Notes: generated by a model not told the origin, from the sequence alone. Positions 26,489-35,496 are shown, counted from the first letter of the stretch. The stretch is DNA of 64,000 nt from Mesonia hippocampi (GCF_014197445.1 NZ_JACIFO010000005.1:1-64000), one strand, 5' to 3'. Translations and numbers: made by a program.

Positions 26489-26671
26489 TTACTTTATCTC
26501 TTTATGAACAGTAACCTTTTTTAAGATAGGGTTAAATTTCTTTAACTCCATTCTATCTGGTGTGTTCTTTTTGTTTTTTGTTGTAATGTATCTAGAAGTT
26601 CCTGGTTTACCAGATGCTTTATGCTCTGTGCACTCTAAAATTACCTGAACTCTGTTTCCTTTTTTTGCCAT
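26489..26671 (-). CDS. rpmG: 50S ribosomal protein L33
   Basis: A 60-residue L33 of the large subunit ([17 protein letters not shown]...[11 protein letters not shown]...[10 protein letters not shown]). It has only one cysteine (C14) and lacks the two CxxC zinc pairs, so it is the zinc-independent form. It sits between rpmB (23 bp upstream) and DUF4295. Confidence 0.95.
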   Translation of the reverse strand: MAKKGNRVQVILECTEHKASGKPGTSRYITTKNKKNTPDRMELKKFNPILKKVTVHKEIK

Positions 26672-26694
26672 TTTTCCTAGGTATTAGAGGGTTA

Positions 26695-26934
26695 TTATTT
26701 TTTAAGAAATCCTTTTTCTCTTGCTTCTTTAAGCACAGCAGAGATTCCTTTTTTATTAATGTTTTTTATAGCAGAAGTAGATACTTTCAAGGTAATCCAC
26801 TTATCTTCTTCTGGTATATAAAAGCGCTTTTTTACTAAATTAGCATTAAATTTACGCTTTGTTTTGTTCATGGCGTGAGATACGTTATTCCCAACCATTG
26901 CTTTTTTTCCGGTAAGTTCACAAACTCTTGACAT
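26695..26934 (-). CDS. rpmB: 50S ribosomal protein L28
   Basis: A 79-residue L28 (MSRVCELTGKKAMVGNNVSHAMNKTKR region, then ...RFYIPEEDKWITLKVST). It has a single cysteine (C5), so the zinc ribbon of some L28 proteins is absent. It is the first gene of the rpmB-rpmG-DUF4295 operon. Confidence 0.95.
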   Translation of the reverse strand: MSRVCELTGKKAMVGNNVSHAMNKTKRKFNANLVKKRFYIPEEDKWITLKVSTSAIKNINKKGISAVLKEAREKGFLKK

Positions 26935-26970
26935 TTTTCTATTCTTTTCTCAATTATTTAAAACAGGCTG

Positions 26971-27001
26971 CAAATTAACGATTTTTTTATATGCTAAACA
27001 A
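26971..27001 (-). promoter_or_regulatory. promoter of rpmB operon
   Basis: On the minus strand TTG (27001-26999), 21 bases, TAATTTG (26977-26971), one base short of the TAnnTTTG consensus. It lies 36 bases before the rpmB ATG. Confidence 0.5.
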
Positions 27002-27019
27002 CTATTACCGAACATTTTT

Positions 27020-28282
27020 TTATTTATTTTGTTTTTCTTCCTCTAACAGAAAATCATCTAGCAGTAATAGCATGGCTTTTTTTACGGCTTTTTCGGTAAC
27101 TTTTTCACGTCCGTTACCAAAATTAAAGGCGTAGGTTTCTTGTCGGTTTGGAGCGGCTATGCTTATAAAAACACTTCCTATTTCGGCGTCGCTATCGCCT
27201 TTTGTTGGGCCTGCATTTCCTGTTGTTGCAATAGCGTAATCGGTGTTAAAAAGTTTTTTTGCACGCTTGGCCATTTCGGCTGTAATCTGAGCACTTACTA
27301 CAGAAAATTCATCTATAATAGCTGGCGGTATTCCTAAAACTTCTGTTTTGGTAATGGTTGCATAGGTTACTATTCCTCCTTTAAAAAAATTAGATGCTCC
27401 TGGAATTGCCGCTAACTCGGCTGCAATTTTACCTCCTGTACAACTTTCTGCAGTGGTTATTGTTTTGTTTTGTTTTGTTAATTGCTTTGCAATAAGGTTT
27501 TGTAGGTCTTCTTCGTCTTCATAGCCTTTTATAATATTACCTAGAATGGTTTCTAGTTTCTCCAACTGCAATTGCAGGTTTTCTTTTAAAACTAGCGCAT
27601 TCTCTCCTCTTGCAGACAATCGTAGCTTTACCCTATCGAAACCTGGAAGGTATGCTAGTTTAATAAAGGCTGGAAGAGCTGCTTCCCAGGGCATAATCTT
27701 TTCGGCCAAATCACTTTCTGGCATGCCATAAGTAAGCACTGTTTTATGGAATATATGCGGGCGTTTAAAACGTTGTTTCAGCCTAGGAATTACTTCATCT
27801 TTCATTAATGCTTTCATTTCGAAAGGCACCCCCGGCATTGATACATAAATTACGCCTCCTTCATCAAAATATAATCCTGGAGCTGTACCATACTTATTGT
27901 GTAAAGCTGTTGCTTTTGTAGGTAATAAGGCTTGATCTTTATTTAACTGAGAGATACTTTTCCCTAAAGATTTAAACAAGGCCTTAACGTTAGCCAATAC
28001 TTCTGTATCTATTGTTAGGCTATCGTTAAAATACTTGCATAAGGTGAGTTTTGTTATGTCATCATTTGTTGGGCCTAAACCTCCTGTAATAATAACGACA
28101 TCTACTTGTTTTGATGCAACTGATAACGCTTGTAAGATATGTTTCTCTTCATCCTGTACCGATGTGATTTGATAAACATCTATTCCTATTTTATTTAGCT
28201 CTTTTGCTATAAAAACCGAATTTGTATCTACTATTTGTCCGATTAAAATTTCATCGCCAATGGTAATAATTTCTGCTTTCAT
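27020..28282 (-). CDS. cinA: CinA, competence/damage-inducible protein
   Basis: A 420-residue two-domain protein. The N-terminal molybdopterin-binding-like domain (1-170, with GDEILIGQIVDTNS and TGGLGPTNDD) is an ADP-ribose pyrophosphatase module in studied CinA proteins. The C-terminal domain (about 255-415, with TTAESCTGGKIA and ATTGNAGPT) is an NMN deamidase. Together they recycle pyridine nucleotides. The Hpt-like gene ends 1 bp upstream, so this is the last gene of a set running from about 29242. Confidence 0.92.
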   Translation of the reverse strand: MKAEIITIGDEILIGQIVDTNSVFIAKELNKIGIDVYQITSVQDEEKHILQALSVASKQVDVVIITGGLGPTNDDITKLTLCKYFNDSLTIDTEVLANVKALFKSLGKSISQLNKDQALLPTKATALHNKYGTAPGLYFDEGGVIYVSMPGVPFEMKALMKDEVIPRLKQRFKRPHIFHKTVLTYGMPESDLAEKIMPWEAALPAFIKLAYLPGFDRVKLRLSARGENALVLKENLQLQLEKLETILGNIIKGYEDEEDLQNLIAKQLTKQNKTITTAESCTGGKIAAELAAIPGASNFFKGGIVTYATITKTEVLGIPPAIIDEFSVVSAQITAEMAKRAKKLFNTDYAIATTGNAGPTKGDSDAEIGSVFISIAAPNRQETYAFNFGNGREKVTEKAVKKAMLLLLDDFLLEEEKQNK

Positions 28283-28283
28283 T

Positions 28284-28619
28284 CTAATGTTGTTTAAAGT
28301 CCTCTTTTAAACCTATGCATGCCTTTTTTATTACTTTATTTAAATGGTCTATCTCCTCTTCTACAGTTATGTTTTTATGTTCAACCCAAGCTTCTATTTG
28401 CTCGAGTTCTTGTGTTACGGGAACCCCAAATAACTCTAAATTAGGTTTTAATTTAAATAAACTTGACCTTGCAAGCTCATAATTTTGGTTGGTTACCATT
28501 GTATTTAGTGCATCTAAATCTTCTGGAACTTCTTTCAAGAAAACTTGAATCATTTTAGTTATATATGCCGTATCAAGGTCTATTAACTCATATACTTTTC
28601 TAAGGTTATAATACTTCAT
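28284..28619 (-). CDS. degenerate Hpt-like protein lacking the phospho-His
   Basis: A 111-residue helical protein resembling the histidine phosphotransfer (Hpt) domains of Bacteroidota. The position that normally holds the phosphorylated His in AHKLKP is Phe: LFKLKPNLELFG, with F55 encoded by TTT (28455-28457). The rest of the four-helix pattern looks intact. It therefore cannot act as a standard phosphorelay protein and may only bind a partner, for example a kinase or receiver domain. It is tightly packed between a FAH-family gene and cinA. The Hpt assignment is by pattern and not certain. Confidence 0.6.
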   Translation of the reverse strand: MKYYNLRKVYELIDLDTAYITKMIQVFLKEVPEDLDALNTMVTNQNYELARSSLFKLKPNLELFGVPVTQELEQIEAWVEHKNITVEEEIDHLNKVIKKACIGLKEDFKQH

Positions 28620-28627
28620 AAATGTTT

Positions 28628-29242
28628 TTATTTAATAGGAAGTTTAAAAACCTCTTTTTCCTCTATTCTTCCTTCAAGTATATCGCCTATAGCTACTTTT
28701 TCTACTCCTGCTGGAGTTCCTGTAAATATAATATCTCCTATTTTTAGGGTAAAGAATTTAGAGATATAAGCAATTAACTCGTCTATTTTCCATAGCATTT
28801 GCTGTGTATTCCCTTGCTGTACGAGCTCATTATTCTTATACAAGCTAAAATTAATCTGATTTACATCAGGAAAGCTATCTTTCCGCAGCCATTTACGCCC
28901 TATTAATGCAGAACCATCAAAACCTTTTGCTATTTCCCAAGGCAAACCTTTTGTTTTTAAATTTTGTTGTAAATCTCTTGCGGTAAAATCTATCCCTAGC
29001 CCTATTTCTTCATAATACGTATGCGCAAATTTGGGCTGAATATGTTTTCCTAATTTATTGATTTTCACCAACAATTCTACCTCATAATGAACATTTTGAG
29101 AAAAATCTGGTATAAAAAAAGGCTGACCTTTAAGAAGCGGAGCAGTATCTGGCTTTAGAAATAGCACGGGATTTTCTGGCTTTTGATTTTTAAGCTCCGA
29201 GATATGTTCGGTATAATTTCTACCTACGCAAATTATCTTCAT
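28628..29242 (-). CDS. fumarylacetoacetate hydrolase family protein
   Basis: A 204-residue member of the FAH superfamily, the short form that includes acylpyruvate hydrolases and oxaloacetate decarboxylases. Seen: VGRNYTEHISELKN, PVLFLKPDTA, the metal ligands in HYEVELLVKI (ExE) and GIDFTARDLQ, KGFDGSA, and GDIIFTGTPAGV. It is distinct from the full-length fumarylacetoacetase at 49435-50718. The gene lies 7 bp after the exonuclease gene. Confidence 0.85.
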   Translation of the reverse strand: MKIICVGRNYTEHISELKNQKPENPVLFLKPDTAPLLKGQPFFIPDFSQNVHYEVELLVKINKLGKHIQPKFAHTYYEEIGLGIDFTARDLQQNLKTKGLPWEIAKGFDGSALIGRKWLRKDSFPDVNQINFSLYKNNELVQQGNTQQMLWKIDELIAYISKFFTLKIGDIIFTGTPAGVEKVAIGDILEGRIEEKEVFKLPIK

Positions 29243-29249
29243 AATTCGA

Positions 29250-30026
29250 TTAATTTAACTTATCTGATAATTTTCTAAGCTTAATGGCCGTAAGTACTTT
29301 TTTGGTGTATAATGGAAAGTCTGCATTCTGAATCCAACCAAAATAACCTGGTTCTTCTTCCAAAACATCTTCTACTAACTTCCCTCGGTGTTTCCCAAAA
29401 GCAAACACTTCTTTTTCATTTTTATCATACGCAATAAAGCCTGCAAAGTCTGCAAAACGTTTATGGGCACTAAATTCTGCCAACCATTTGGTATCGTTTT
29501 CTAAATCGTCATAGCGGTCTAATTGAGCCTTTAATACTTCGTAAGTTGCATTGGTATCTGCCTCTGCACTATGGGCATTGGTAAGGTCTTTATCGCAGTA
29601 AAACTTATAAGCTGCCTCTAATGTTCTTTTTTCTTTTTTATGAAAAATGGTTTGAACATCTACTGCCACTGCATTTTTTATATCAAAATCTATTCCTGCT
29701 CTTAAAAATTCTTCTGCTAAAAGCGGAATATCAAAACGGTTGCTATTGTATCCGCCTAAATCGCAAGATTTCATAAAACTATGAATGGTTTTTGCTAAGC
29801 TTTTAAACGTAGGTTCGTTAGCTACATCCTCGTTAGAAATTCCATGAATTTTGGTAACTTCCGATGGAATGGGCATTTCTGGATTTACACGCCAAGTAAA
29901 GCTTTCTTTATTTTCGTTTGGATGAATTTTAAGTACCGAAATTTCTACAATTCTATCTTTGGAAATATTGGTTCCTGTGGTTTCTAAATCGAAAAAACAA
30001 ATGGGTTTGGTAAGGTTTAGCTTCAT
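29250..30026 (-). CDS. 3'-5' exonuclease, DnaQ/epsilon-like
   Basis: A 258-residue DEDDh exonuclease. Catalytic residues are D13 and E15 (FFDLETTG), D99 (NSNRFDIPLL), H152 and D157 (AHSAEADTNAT). A C-terminal extension (about 185-258, with FGKHRGKLVEDVL and FGWIQNADF) is typical of Bacteroidota proteins that trim 3' ends in replication or repair. I start at the ATG at 30026; the longer frame starts at TTG (30038) and adds only four residues. Confidence 0.88.
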   Translation of the reverse strand: MKLNLTKPICFFDLETTGTNISKDRIVEISVLKIHPNENKESFTWRVNPEMPIPSEVTKIHGISNEDVANEPTFKSLAKTIHSFMKSCDLGGYNSNRFDIPLLAEEFLRAGIDFDIKNAVAVDVQTIFHKKEKRTLEAAYKFYCDKDLTNAHSAEADTNATYEVLKAQLDRYDDLENDTKWLAEFSAHKRFADFAGFIAYDKNEKEVFAFGKHRGKLVEDVLEEEPGYFGWIQNADFPLYTKKVLTAIKLRKLSDKLN

Positions 30027-30122
30027 AACATTAGTCAATTTTATAACAAAGGTAAACTTTGTTTAGGTTCTAGCAGAAATTATTATAGTTTGTTTCGTAA
30101 ACTTCTGTTCTATTTTTTACAC

Positions 30123-30156
30123 AAAAAAACCGCTTTAAGCTGCCTTAAAGCGGTTT
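30123..30156 (-). terminator. terminator after the E2 gene
   Basis: AAACCGCTTTAAG (30127-30139) pairs perfectly over 13 bp with CTTAAAGCGGTTT (30144-30156), with a 4-base loop and a T7 run on the minus strand. It ends the E2 transcript. Confidence 0.88.
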
Positions 30157-30177
30157 GTGCTTTATTTTATTAAAAAT

Positions 30178-31488
30178 TTAAAGCGTTCTATTTTCATCAA
30201 AAGCTTCTAGGTATTGCGCTACTCGTTGCACAAATTGTCCTCCTAAAGCTCCGTTTACCACGCGGTGGTCGTAACTATGAGATAAGAACATCTTTCTTCT
30301 AATTCCTATAAAATCACCTTCTGGTGTCTCGATAACCGCTGGTACTTTTCTAATGGCACCAAGTGCTAAAATACCTACTTGTGGCTGGTTGATAATTGGT
30401 GTTCCCATAATACTTCCAAAAGTTCCTACATTGGTTACGGTATAAGTACCTCCTTGTGTATCGTCTGGTTTTAATTTTCCTGTTCTAGCTCTATTTGCTA
30501 AGTCGTTTACAGCCTTTGCCATGCCTACAAGGTTTAACTGATCGGCATTTTTAATTACAGGTACAATTAAGTTTCCGTCTGGTAAGGCCGCTGCCATTCC
30601 TAAATTCACGGCTTTTCTTTTGATAATCTTATCGCCATCTACAGAGATGTTAATAAGCGGAAAGTCTTTAATTGCTTTTGCAACTGCTTCCATAAAAATT
30701 GGCGTAAAGGTTAAATTTTCTCCTTCACGTTTCTGGAACTCAGCTTTCATTTTGCTTCTCCAATTCCAAATTTTGGTAACATCTACTTCGATAAATGATT
30801 GTACGTGTGCCGAGGTTTGTACACTTTGCACCATGTGATGCGAAATAAGTTTCCCCATTCTCGACATTTCGATAATCTCATCTTCTCCATTTACACTTAC
30901 AGGTGCAGGTGCAGGTTTTGGAGTTGCGGCTGGTTTAGCGGCTGCAACTGGCTTAGAAGCGGCTTGTGCTGGAGCTGCTTTTCTGTTTTCTACATAAGCT
31001 AGAATATCGTTTTTTGTTACTCGGTTATCTTTTCCTGTTCCCGAAATACCTTCTAATTCTTCTAGGCTAATGTTTTCTTCTTTAGCTATATTTTTTACTA
31101 AAGGCGAATAAAAACGTTCGCTATCGGTATAATTGTTTTCTACCGCCAATGTTTCTTTTGCCGTTTCTACTGTTTTTGCTACAGCAGCAACTTCTGGGGC
31201 TGTGGTTTCTGTTACAGCTGCTTCGCCTGTTGGTTCGGCGGCATCGCCCTCGGTTTCTATAATCGCTATGGTTTGCCCTACTTGGACTACATCGTCTACC
31301 TCAAATAGTTTTTCTACCAATACACCTTCTACCTCGCTAGGTACTTCGCTATCTACCTTGTCGGTTGCTATTTCTAGCACTGCCTCATCTTCTTCTATAC
31401 GCTCTCCTACTTCTTTCAGCCAATTGGTAATGGTTGCTTCTGCAACACTTTCACCCATTTTAGGTAATTTTAGTTCAAATTTTGCCAT
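30178..31488 (-). CDS. 2-oxo acid dehydrogenase E2, dihydrolipoyl acyltransferase
   Basis: A 436-residue E2 subunit with one lipoyl domain (1-77, lipoyl lysine K44 in ATDKVDS), an Ala/Pro linker, a peripheral-subunit-binding domain (about 128-167), a second Ala/Pro-rich linker and the catalytic acyltransferase domain (about 200-436). The catalytic motif is DHRVVNG (H408), with Asn (N412) where DHRVxDG has Asp. The E1 and E3 genes are not adjacent. It resembles the Bacteroidota branched-chain or odd-chain E2 group rather than the pyruvate E2, but the substrate is not proven. Confidence 0.85.
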   Translation of the reverse strand: MAKFELKLPKMGESVAEATITNWLKEVGERIEEDEAVLEIATDKVDSEVPSEVEGVLVEKLFEVDDVVQVGQTIAIIETEGDAAEPTGEAAVTETTAPEVAAVAKTVETAKETLAVENNYTDSERFYSPLVKNIAKEENISLEELEGISGTGKDNRVTKNDILAYVENRKAAPAQAASKPVAAAKPAATPKPAPAPVSVNGEDEIIEMSRMGKLISHHMVQSVQTSAHVQSFIEVDVTKIWNWRSKMKAEFQKREGENLTFTPIFMEAVAKAIKDFPLINISVDGDKIIKRKAVNLGMAAALPDGNLIVPVIKNADQLNLVGMAKAVNDLANRARTGKLKPDDTQGGTYTVTNVGTFGSIMGTPIINQPQVGILALGAIRKVPAVIETPEGDFIGIRRKMFLSHSYDHRVVNGALGGQFVQRVAQYLEAFDENRTL

Positions 31489-31667
31489 ATTTTTAATCCT
31501 AAGATGATTTTTGAATTAATGTTTGCGAATTTAATAAAAAAATATTTATTTGAGTAATTTTATTTTAAGCCCAAAGATGTTCTATTTCCTTATTAATTAA
31601 AAGGTTATTATTCTTCGGGATAAAGTTAAAGTTTTTCCTTTAAAAAATACAGGAGCATTTTAAAATT

Positions 31668-32288
31668 TTAATCGTTTAATATGGTAAAATTATCAAGAGG
31701 AAGTTCTTCTTGAAGTCTTTTACTAAGTTTGGCAGACGGATTTACAATTAGGCTATGTTTTGCTATTTTAATTAAAGAAAAATCATCTTCATGGTCGGTT
31801 ATCAAAACATCGATATTAGGATAGCCTTTTTGTTGTAGCAACATTGATACTTGGTTGCTTTTTTCTTCCTTCAAATTTTCTGTAAAAAAAGAAAAAGATT
31901 CTCCTTTGTAAGTTGTTGCTAAACATGCATCAAAACCATTTTTAACTGCGATTTTTTCTGCATAAATCCCCGGAGCTCCTGTCGCCAAAATTTTCAATTC
32001 GTAAGCTAAAAATTCATCCAACAAGTCTTGTCGCTTATAGATTTCTATTTCTTTTAAAAAAGAAGCAATTTCCGTTGCTGCTATTTTAGTGTTTTTAAGC
32101 ACTGTATATTTTAGTTTTTTATGAGAAATTACCCTTAACACCCTACCTAAAGCAGCAAACATTAGTACGAAAAAGAGTTTTAAATCAAGCTTTTTCAGGC
32201 TATTTTTCAAGAGGAATTTATAGAAATAATGAAACGTATTTATACGGTATAGCGTTTCATCTAGGTCTACAACAAGTGTTTTTCTCAT
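31668..32288 (-). CDS. HAD-family hydrolase
   Basis: A 206-residue HAD phosphatase-like protein: motif I VVDLDETL (D8, D10), motif II in LATGAPG, and motif III/IV in ITDHEDDFSLI. A hydrophobic, basic cap region (25-65) may touch the membrane. It overlaps the preceding phosphoribosyltransferase gene by 4 bp, so the two products probably act on the same pathway, with PRPP-dependent transfer followed or preceded by dephosphorylation. The actual substrate is unknown. Confidence 0.8.
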   Translation of the reverse strand: MRKTLVVDLDETLYRINTFHYFYKFLLKNSLKKLDLKLFFVLMFAALGRVLRVISHKKLKYTVLKNTKIAATEIASFLKEIEIYKRQDLLDEFLAYELKILATGAPGIYAEKIAVKNGFDACLATTYKGESFSFFTENLKEEKSNQVSMLLQQKGYPNIDVLITDHEDDFSLIKIAKHSLIVNPSAKLSKRLQEELPLDNFTILND

Positions 32289-32872
32289 GCGTTTTTCCTT
32301 GATTTATAATCTTTAGACCACGGGTATCTTATAAGGACTTCCTTTTTCCAGAAATAATCTGGTTTTACAATAGCTTCTGTTAGCGTCCATGCGATACAAG
32401 CCACATATACGGTTGCTTTTGGAAACTTTTGTTGCAATTGTTTTTTTACAACATACATGGTTTTTCCGGTATCGATAGCATCGTCTATTATTAAAATAGT
32501 TTGTGGTTCTTTTTTAAATGCTATTTCTATCGGAATAATTTTTGTTTTTTCTAGGTTTTCTTTAGTGATAGCAGCTATGCTTTTTCGAGCTTTGGCCGAT
32601 TCTAACTTTCGTAGAAAATCAACGATAAAGTAAGGCAATTGCTTTGCGAGAAAGCGCATTATTTTTTTTCGCTTTACCGTTTCTTGTTTTCGTTGCAATT
32701 TTACTTGATAAAAAACACTCTCAGAAAATTTATCTTGCTGTTTTAAATACTTAATAATTTCTGCAGAACCATTTAAAATACCCACAATCAATTCGGGCCG
32801 AAAGTCTATTTCCTGCACCAATTGTGTTAGCGCAATGCTTACCTGTTTTTCATCTAGGGTTTCAACTTTCAT
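32285..32872 (-). CDS. phosphoribosyltransferase-domain protein
   Basis: A 195-residue type I PRTase-fold protein with the PRPP motif ILIIDDAIDTGKTM (D130, D131, TGKT 135-138) and an upstream GILNGSAEI loop. The middle (55-105) is long and basic, unlike purine or pyrimidine salvage enzymes, and the C-terminus YPWSKDYKSR is unusual. It starts 18 bp after recR and is translationally coupled to the HAD gene. The nucleobase or acceptor cannot be assigned. Confidence 0.75.
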   Translation of the reverse strand: MKVETLDEKQVSIALTQLVQEIDFRPELIVGILNGSAEIIKYLKQQDKFSESVFYQVKLQRKQETVKRKKIMRFLAKQLPYFIVDFLRKLESAKARKSIAAITKENLEKTKIIPIEIAFKKEPQTILIIDDAIDTGKTMYVVKKQLQQKFPKATVYVACIAWTLTEAIVKPDYFWKKEVLIRYPWSKDYKSRKNA

Positions 32873-32890
32873 AAGTTTTATGGGCTGAAT

Positions 32891-33511
32891 TTAGTTTACT
32901 TTCAAAGAATTCTCGAAAGGAACTCTATGCAAAATACTTCTTCCTAAAGTTACCTCATCGGCATATTCTAGCTCGTCTCCAACACCTATTCCTCTGGCAA
33001 TGGTAGAGGTTTTTATGTTGTACTTTTCTATTTGTTTATAGATATAGAAATTGGTTGTATCGCCTTCCATAGTGCTACTCAAGGCAAATATTAGTTCATC
33101 AACCGCTCCTTCTTCTACCTTTTTTACTAAGGATGTAATGCTTAAATCTCCAGGACCTACACCATCTATCGGACTTATTTTTCCTCCCAATATATGATAA
33201 ACCCCTTTATATTGCGAAGTGTTTTCTATCGCCATTACATCTCTAACGTCTTCTACAATACAAATTATTTTTTTGTTGCGTTGTGTATCGTTACAAATTT
33301 CGCAAATATCGGTATCACTAATGTTATGGCATTGTTTACAAAAACGAATTTCTGTTTTTAAATCGACTAATGCGCGTGCTAAAGCAGTTGTTTGACTTTC
33401 TGGTTGTTTTAACAAGTGTAAAACTAAGCGTAATGCAGTCCGTTTACCAATGCCTGGAAGTTGAGACATTTCGTTTACTGCGTTTTCGAGATATTTAGAA
33501 GCATAATTCAT
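32891..33511 (-). CDS. recR: recombination mediator RecR
   Basis: A 206-residue RecR: N-terminal helix-hairpin-helix ([17 protein letters not shown]), a four-cysteine zinc finger (C58, C61, C70, C73), a Toprim domain (about 80-175, with [13 protein letters not shown]) and a C-terminal Walker-B-like part ([14 protein letters not shown]). With RecF and RecO it loads RecA on gapped DNA. I use the ATG at 33511: the longer frame starts at TTG (33538), would contain a -7 box, and exceeds the usual family length. Confidence 0.93.
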   Translation of the reverse strand: MNYASKYLENAVNEMSQLPGIGKRTALRLVLHLLKQPESQTTALARALVDLKTEIRFCKQCHNISDTDICEICNDTQRNKKIICIVEDVRDVMAIENTSQYKGVYHILGGKISPIDGVGPGDLSITSLVKKVEEGAVDELIFALSSTMEGDTTNFYIYKQIEKYNIKTSTIARGIGVGDELEYADEVTLGRSILHRVPFENSLKVN

Positions 33512-33516
33512 TCCTA

Positions 33517-33524
33517 CAAAAGTA
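33517..33524 (-). promoter_or_regulatory. -7 box directly before recR
   Basis: TACTTTTG on the minus strand ends 5 bases before the recR ATG (33511), which suggests a transcript with little or no leader and argues against the TTG start upstream. Confidence 0.4.
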
Positions 33525-33572
33525 CAGAAAATGTACAAACCAGTTAATTAATCTTAAAAAGCCTTATTGAAA

Positions 33573-34265
33573 TTATTCCCATTTATGCATGCACTCTATA
33601 AAATTGATAGGGATAGCGGCAGCTTGAGGTTCTAGCAAACCTTCCTGAAAGCTTCTGCGTAAAATATATTCTATATAATAATCCTCTTTCTCCTGTAGAG
33701 GATCAAACATTTTCTTTAAGGATATATTAAAAAAACTGGCTGTGGTATTATACCAAAAGGCTCTCCAACCGCTTTTTAACTCTTTTACGGTCTGGAAAGT
33801 GGTTTTTCCTGTTTGCCTATACATTAATTTTACTAGAATTTGTCCTTCGGTTTTGGTAAGTTTTTTAAGCTCTTCGGTAAATTCTTCTTCAATATAATCT
33901 TGTACCATTTGCGTATACTTACGCTTACCGTGTTTGGTTTCTATTTTATCTAAACGCTCGTACAACGTGTTTAGCCGATTAGAAGCCATTACCGCATAAG
34001 GCCATACTTTTCTGGTTTTCCTACGTAAAATTAGGTACTGCCTGCGTTCGTCTCTACTTTTATACCTAAACGGAGTTAATACCAGTACTTCCTCGAGGTC
34101 TATTGCAGGAACATCGTAGCCTTCATCGCTTATAGAAATATTAGCATGCTGAAGTTTATATTTTATTTCTTTTACTTGAATAGGCTTCCTTAACGAGTCA
34201 TCTTGTTGTCCCGCCATTTTAAACACTACAATTAAACAAAAACCTAAGCCAAAAAGAAACTTCAC
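33573..34265 (-). CDS. DUF4294 family exported protein
   Basis: A 230-residue protein with a signal peptide (KFLFGLGFCLIVVFKMAGQ) and a conserved DUF4294 body (about 45-215: ...DERRQYLILRRKTRKVWPYAVMASNRL in pieces, then a Lys/Glu-rich helix and SGWRAFWYNTTASFF). The function is unknown and the family is restricted to Bacteroidota. The start codon is GTG at 34265; the next ATG (residue 17) would remove the signal peptide, so GTG is preferred. It is followed by recR after 61 bp. Confidence 0.8.
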   Translation of the reverse strand: MKFLFGLGFCLIVVFKMAGQQDDSLRKPIQVKEIKYKLQHANISISDEGYDVPAIDLEEVLVLTPFRYKSRDERRQYLILRRKTRKVWPYAVMASNRLNTLYERLDKIETKHGKRKYTQMVQDYIEEEFTEELKKLTKTEGQILVKLMYRQTGKTTFQTVKELKSGWRAFWYNTTASFFNISLKKMFDPLQEKEDYYIEYILRRSFQEGLLEPQAAAIPINFIECMHKWE

Positions 34266-34290
34266 GCGTTTACATTTATAAACATTTAGA

Positions 34291-34298
34291 CAAAATTA
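34291..34298 (-). promoter_or_regulatory. -7 box of the DUF4294 gene
   Basis: TAATTTTG on the minus strand, 25 bases before the GTG start. The divergent M42 peptidase gene begins 60 bases to the right. Confidence 0.4.
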
Positions 34299-34357
34299 AG
34301 TATTTACTCGATGCCCTAAACATAAGAATTCTTAAATTCGTAAAAAAATATAGTTAA

Positions 34358-35446
34358 ATGAAAAACAAAAGCATCTTAAAAAAATCTTCTTTTGAGTTTT
34401 TAGAAAAGTACTTAAACAATGCTTCTCCTACAGGTTTTGAAGCCGAAGGACAAAAGCTTTGGATGGACTACCTAAAACCATACGTAGATGAATTTTATAC
34501 CGATACTTATGGTACTGCTGTAGGAATAATTAATCCTAAAGCTGCCTATAAAGTAGTTATTGAAGCGCATTCTGACGAGATTTCTTGGTTTGTAAATTAT
34601 ATTACCGATAACGGACTTATTTATGTTATAAGAAATGGCGGAAGCGACCATCAAATAGCTACCTCTAGAAAAGTAAATATCCATACAAAAAATGGTATTG
34701 TAGAAGGTATTTTTGGTTGGCCAGCCATACACACCAGAGACCGAAGCAATGAGCAAGCACCAAAACTAGAAAATATCTGTATAGATGTAGGATGTACTAC
34801 AAAAGAGGAAGTTGAAAAACTAGGTATCCATGTAGGTTGTGTAATTACATACCCAGACCAATTTTTTATTTTAAATAAAGATAAATTTGTTTGCCGCGCT
34901 TTAGATAACCGTATTGGCGGATTTATGATTGCAGAAGTGGCAAGGCTTTTAAAGGAAAATAAAAAAGAACTTCCGTTTGGGCTATATATTACCAATGCAG
35001 TACAAGAAGAAGTTGGGTTACGTGGTGCCGAAATGATTGCAGAACATATTAAACCTAACGTAGCTATTGTTACCGATGTAACACACGATACTTCTACGCC
35101 TATGATTGATAAGAAAAAAGAAGGCGATGTACAAATAGGTAAAGGTCCTGTAATTACTTACGCTCCCGCTGTACAAAACAAGCTTAGAGAGCTGATTATT
35201 GATACGGCAGAGAAAAAAGAAATCCCTTTTCAGCGACTTGCTGCTAGCCGAATGACAGGAACAGATACCGATGCTTTTGCTTACAGCAATAGCGGTGTTG
35301 CTTCCTCGCTGATTTCTTTACCGCTACGATACATGCACACAACAGTAGAAACGGTACATCAAAAAGACGTAGAAAACGTAATAAAATTAATTTATAATAG
35401 CCTCTTAGAAATTAAAGCTGATGATGATTTTAGTTATTTTAAATAA
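34358..35446 (+). CDS. M42 family aminopeptidase
   Basis: A 362-residue cytosolic metalloaminopeptidase of family M42 (glutamyl aminopeptidase / TET-like). Metal and catalytic residues are visible: H71 (EAHSDEISW), D183 (RALDNRIGG), E217/E218 (VQEEVG), D240 (TDVTHD) and a C-terminal His in RYMHTTVE. Members form large assemblies that degrade peptides released by proteases. It stands alone, with a strong bidirectional terminator downstream. Confidence 0.9.
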   Translation: MKNKSILKKSSFEFLEKYLNNASPTGFEAEGQKLWMDYLKPYVDEFYTDTYGTAVGIINPKAAYKVVIEAHSDEISWFVNYITDNGLIYVIRNGGSDHQIATSRKVNIHTKNGIVEGIFGWPAIHTRDRSNEQAPKLENICIDVGCTTKEEVEKLGIHVGCVITYPDQFFILNKDKFVCRALDNRIGGFMIAEVARLLKENKKELPFGLYITNAVQEEVGLRGAEMIAEHIKPNVAIVTDVTHDTSTPMIDKKKEGDVQIGKGPVITYAPAVQNKLRELIIDTAEKKEIPFQRLAASRMTGTDTDAFAYSNSGVASSLISLPLRYMHTTVETVHQKDVENVIKLIYNSLLEIKADDDFSYFK

Positions 35447-35496
35447 ATAACTTCAAAACACCTCTAGTTTGTAACAAAATGCAGGTTAAAAAAAAT

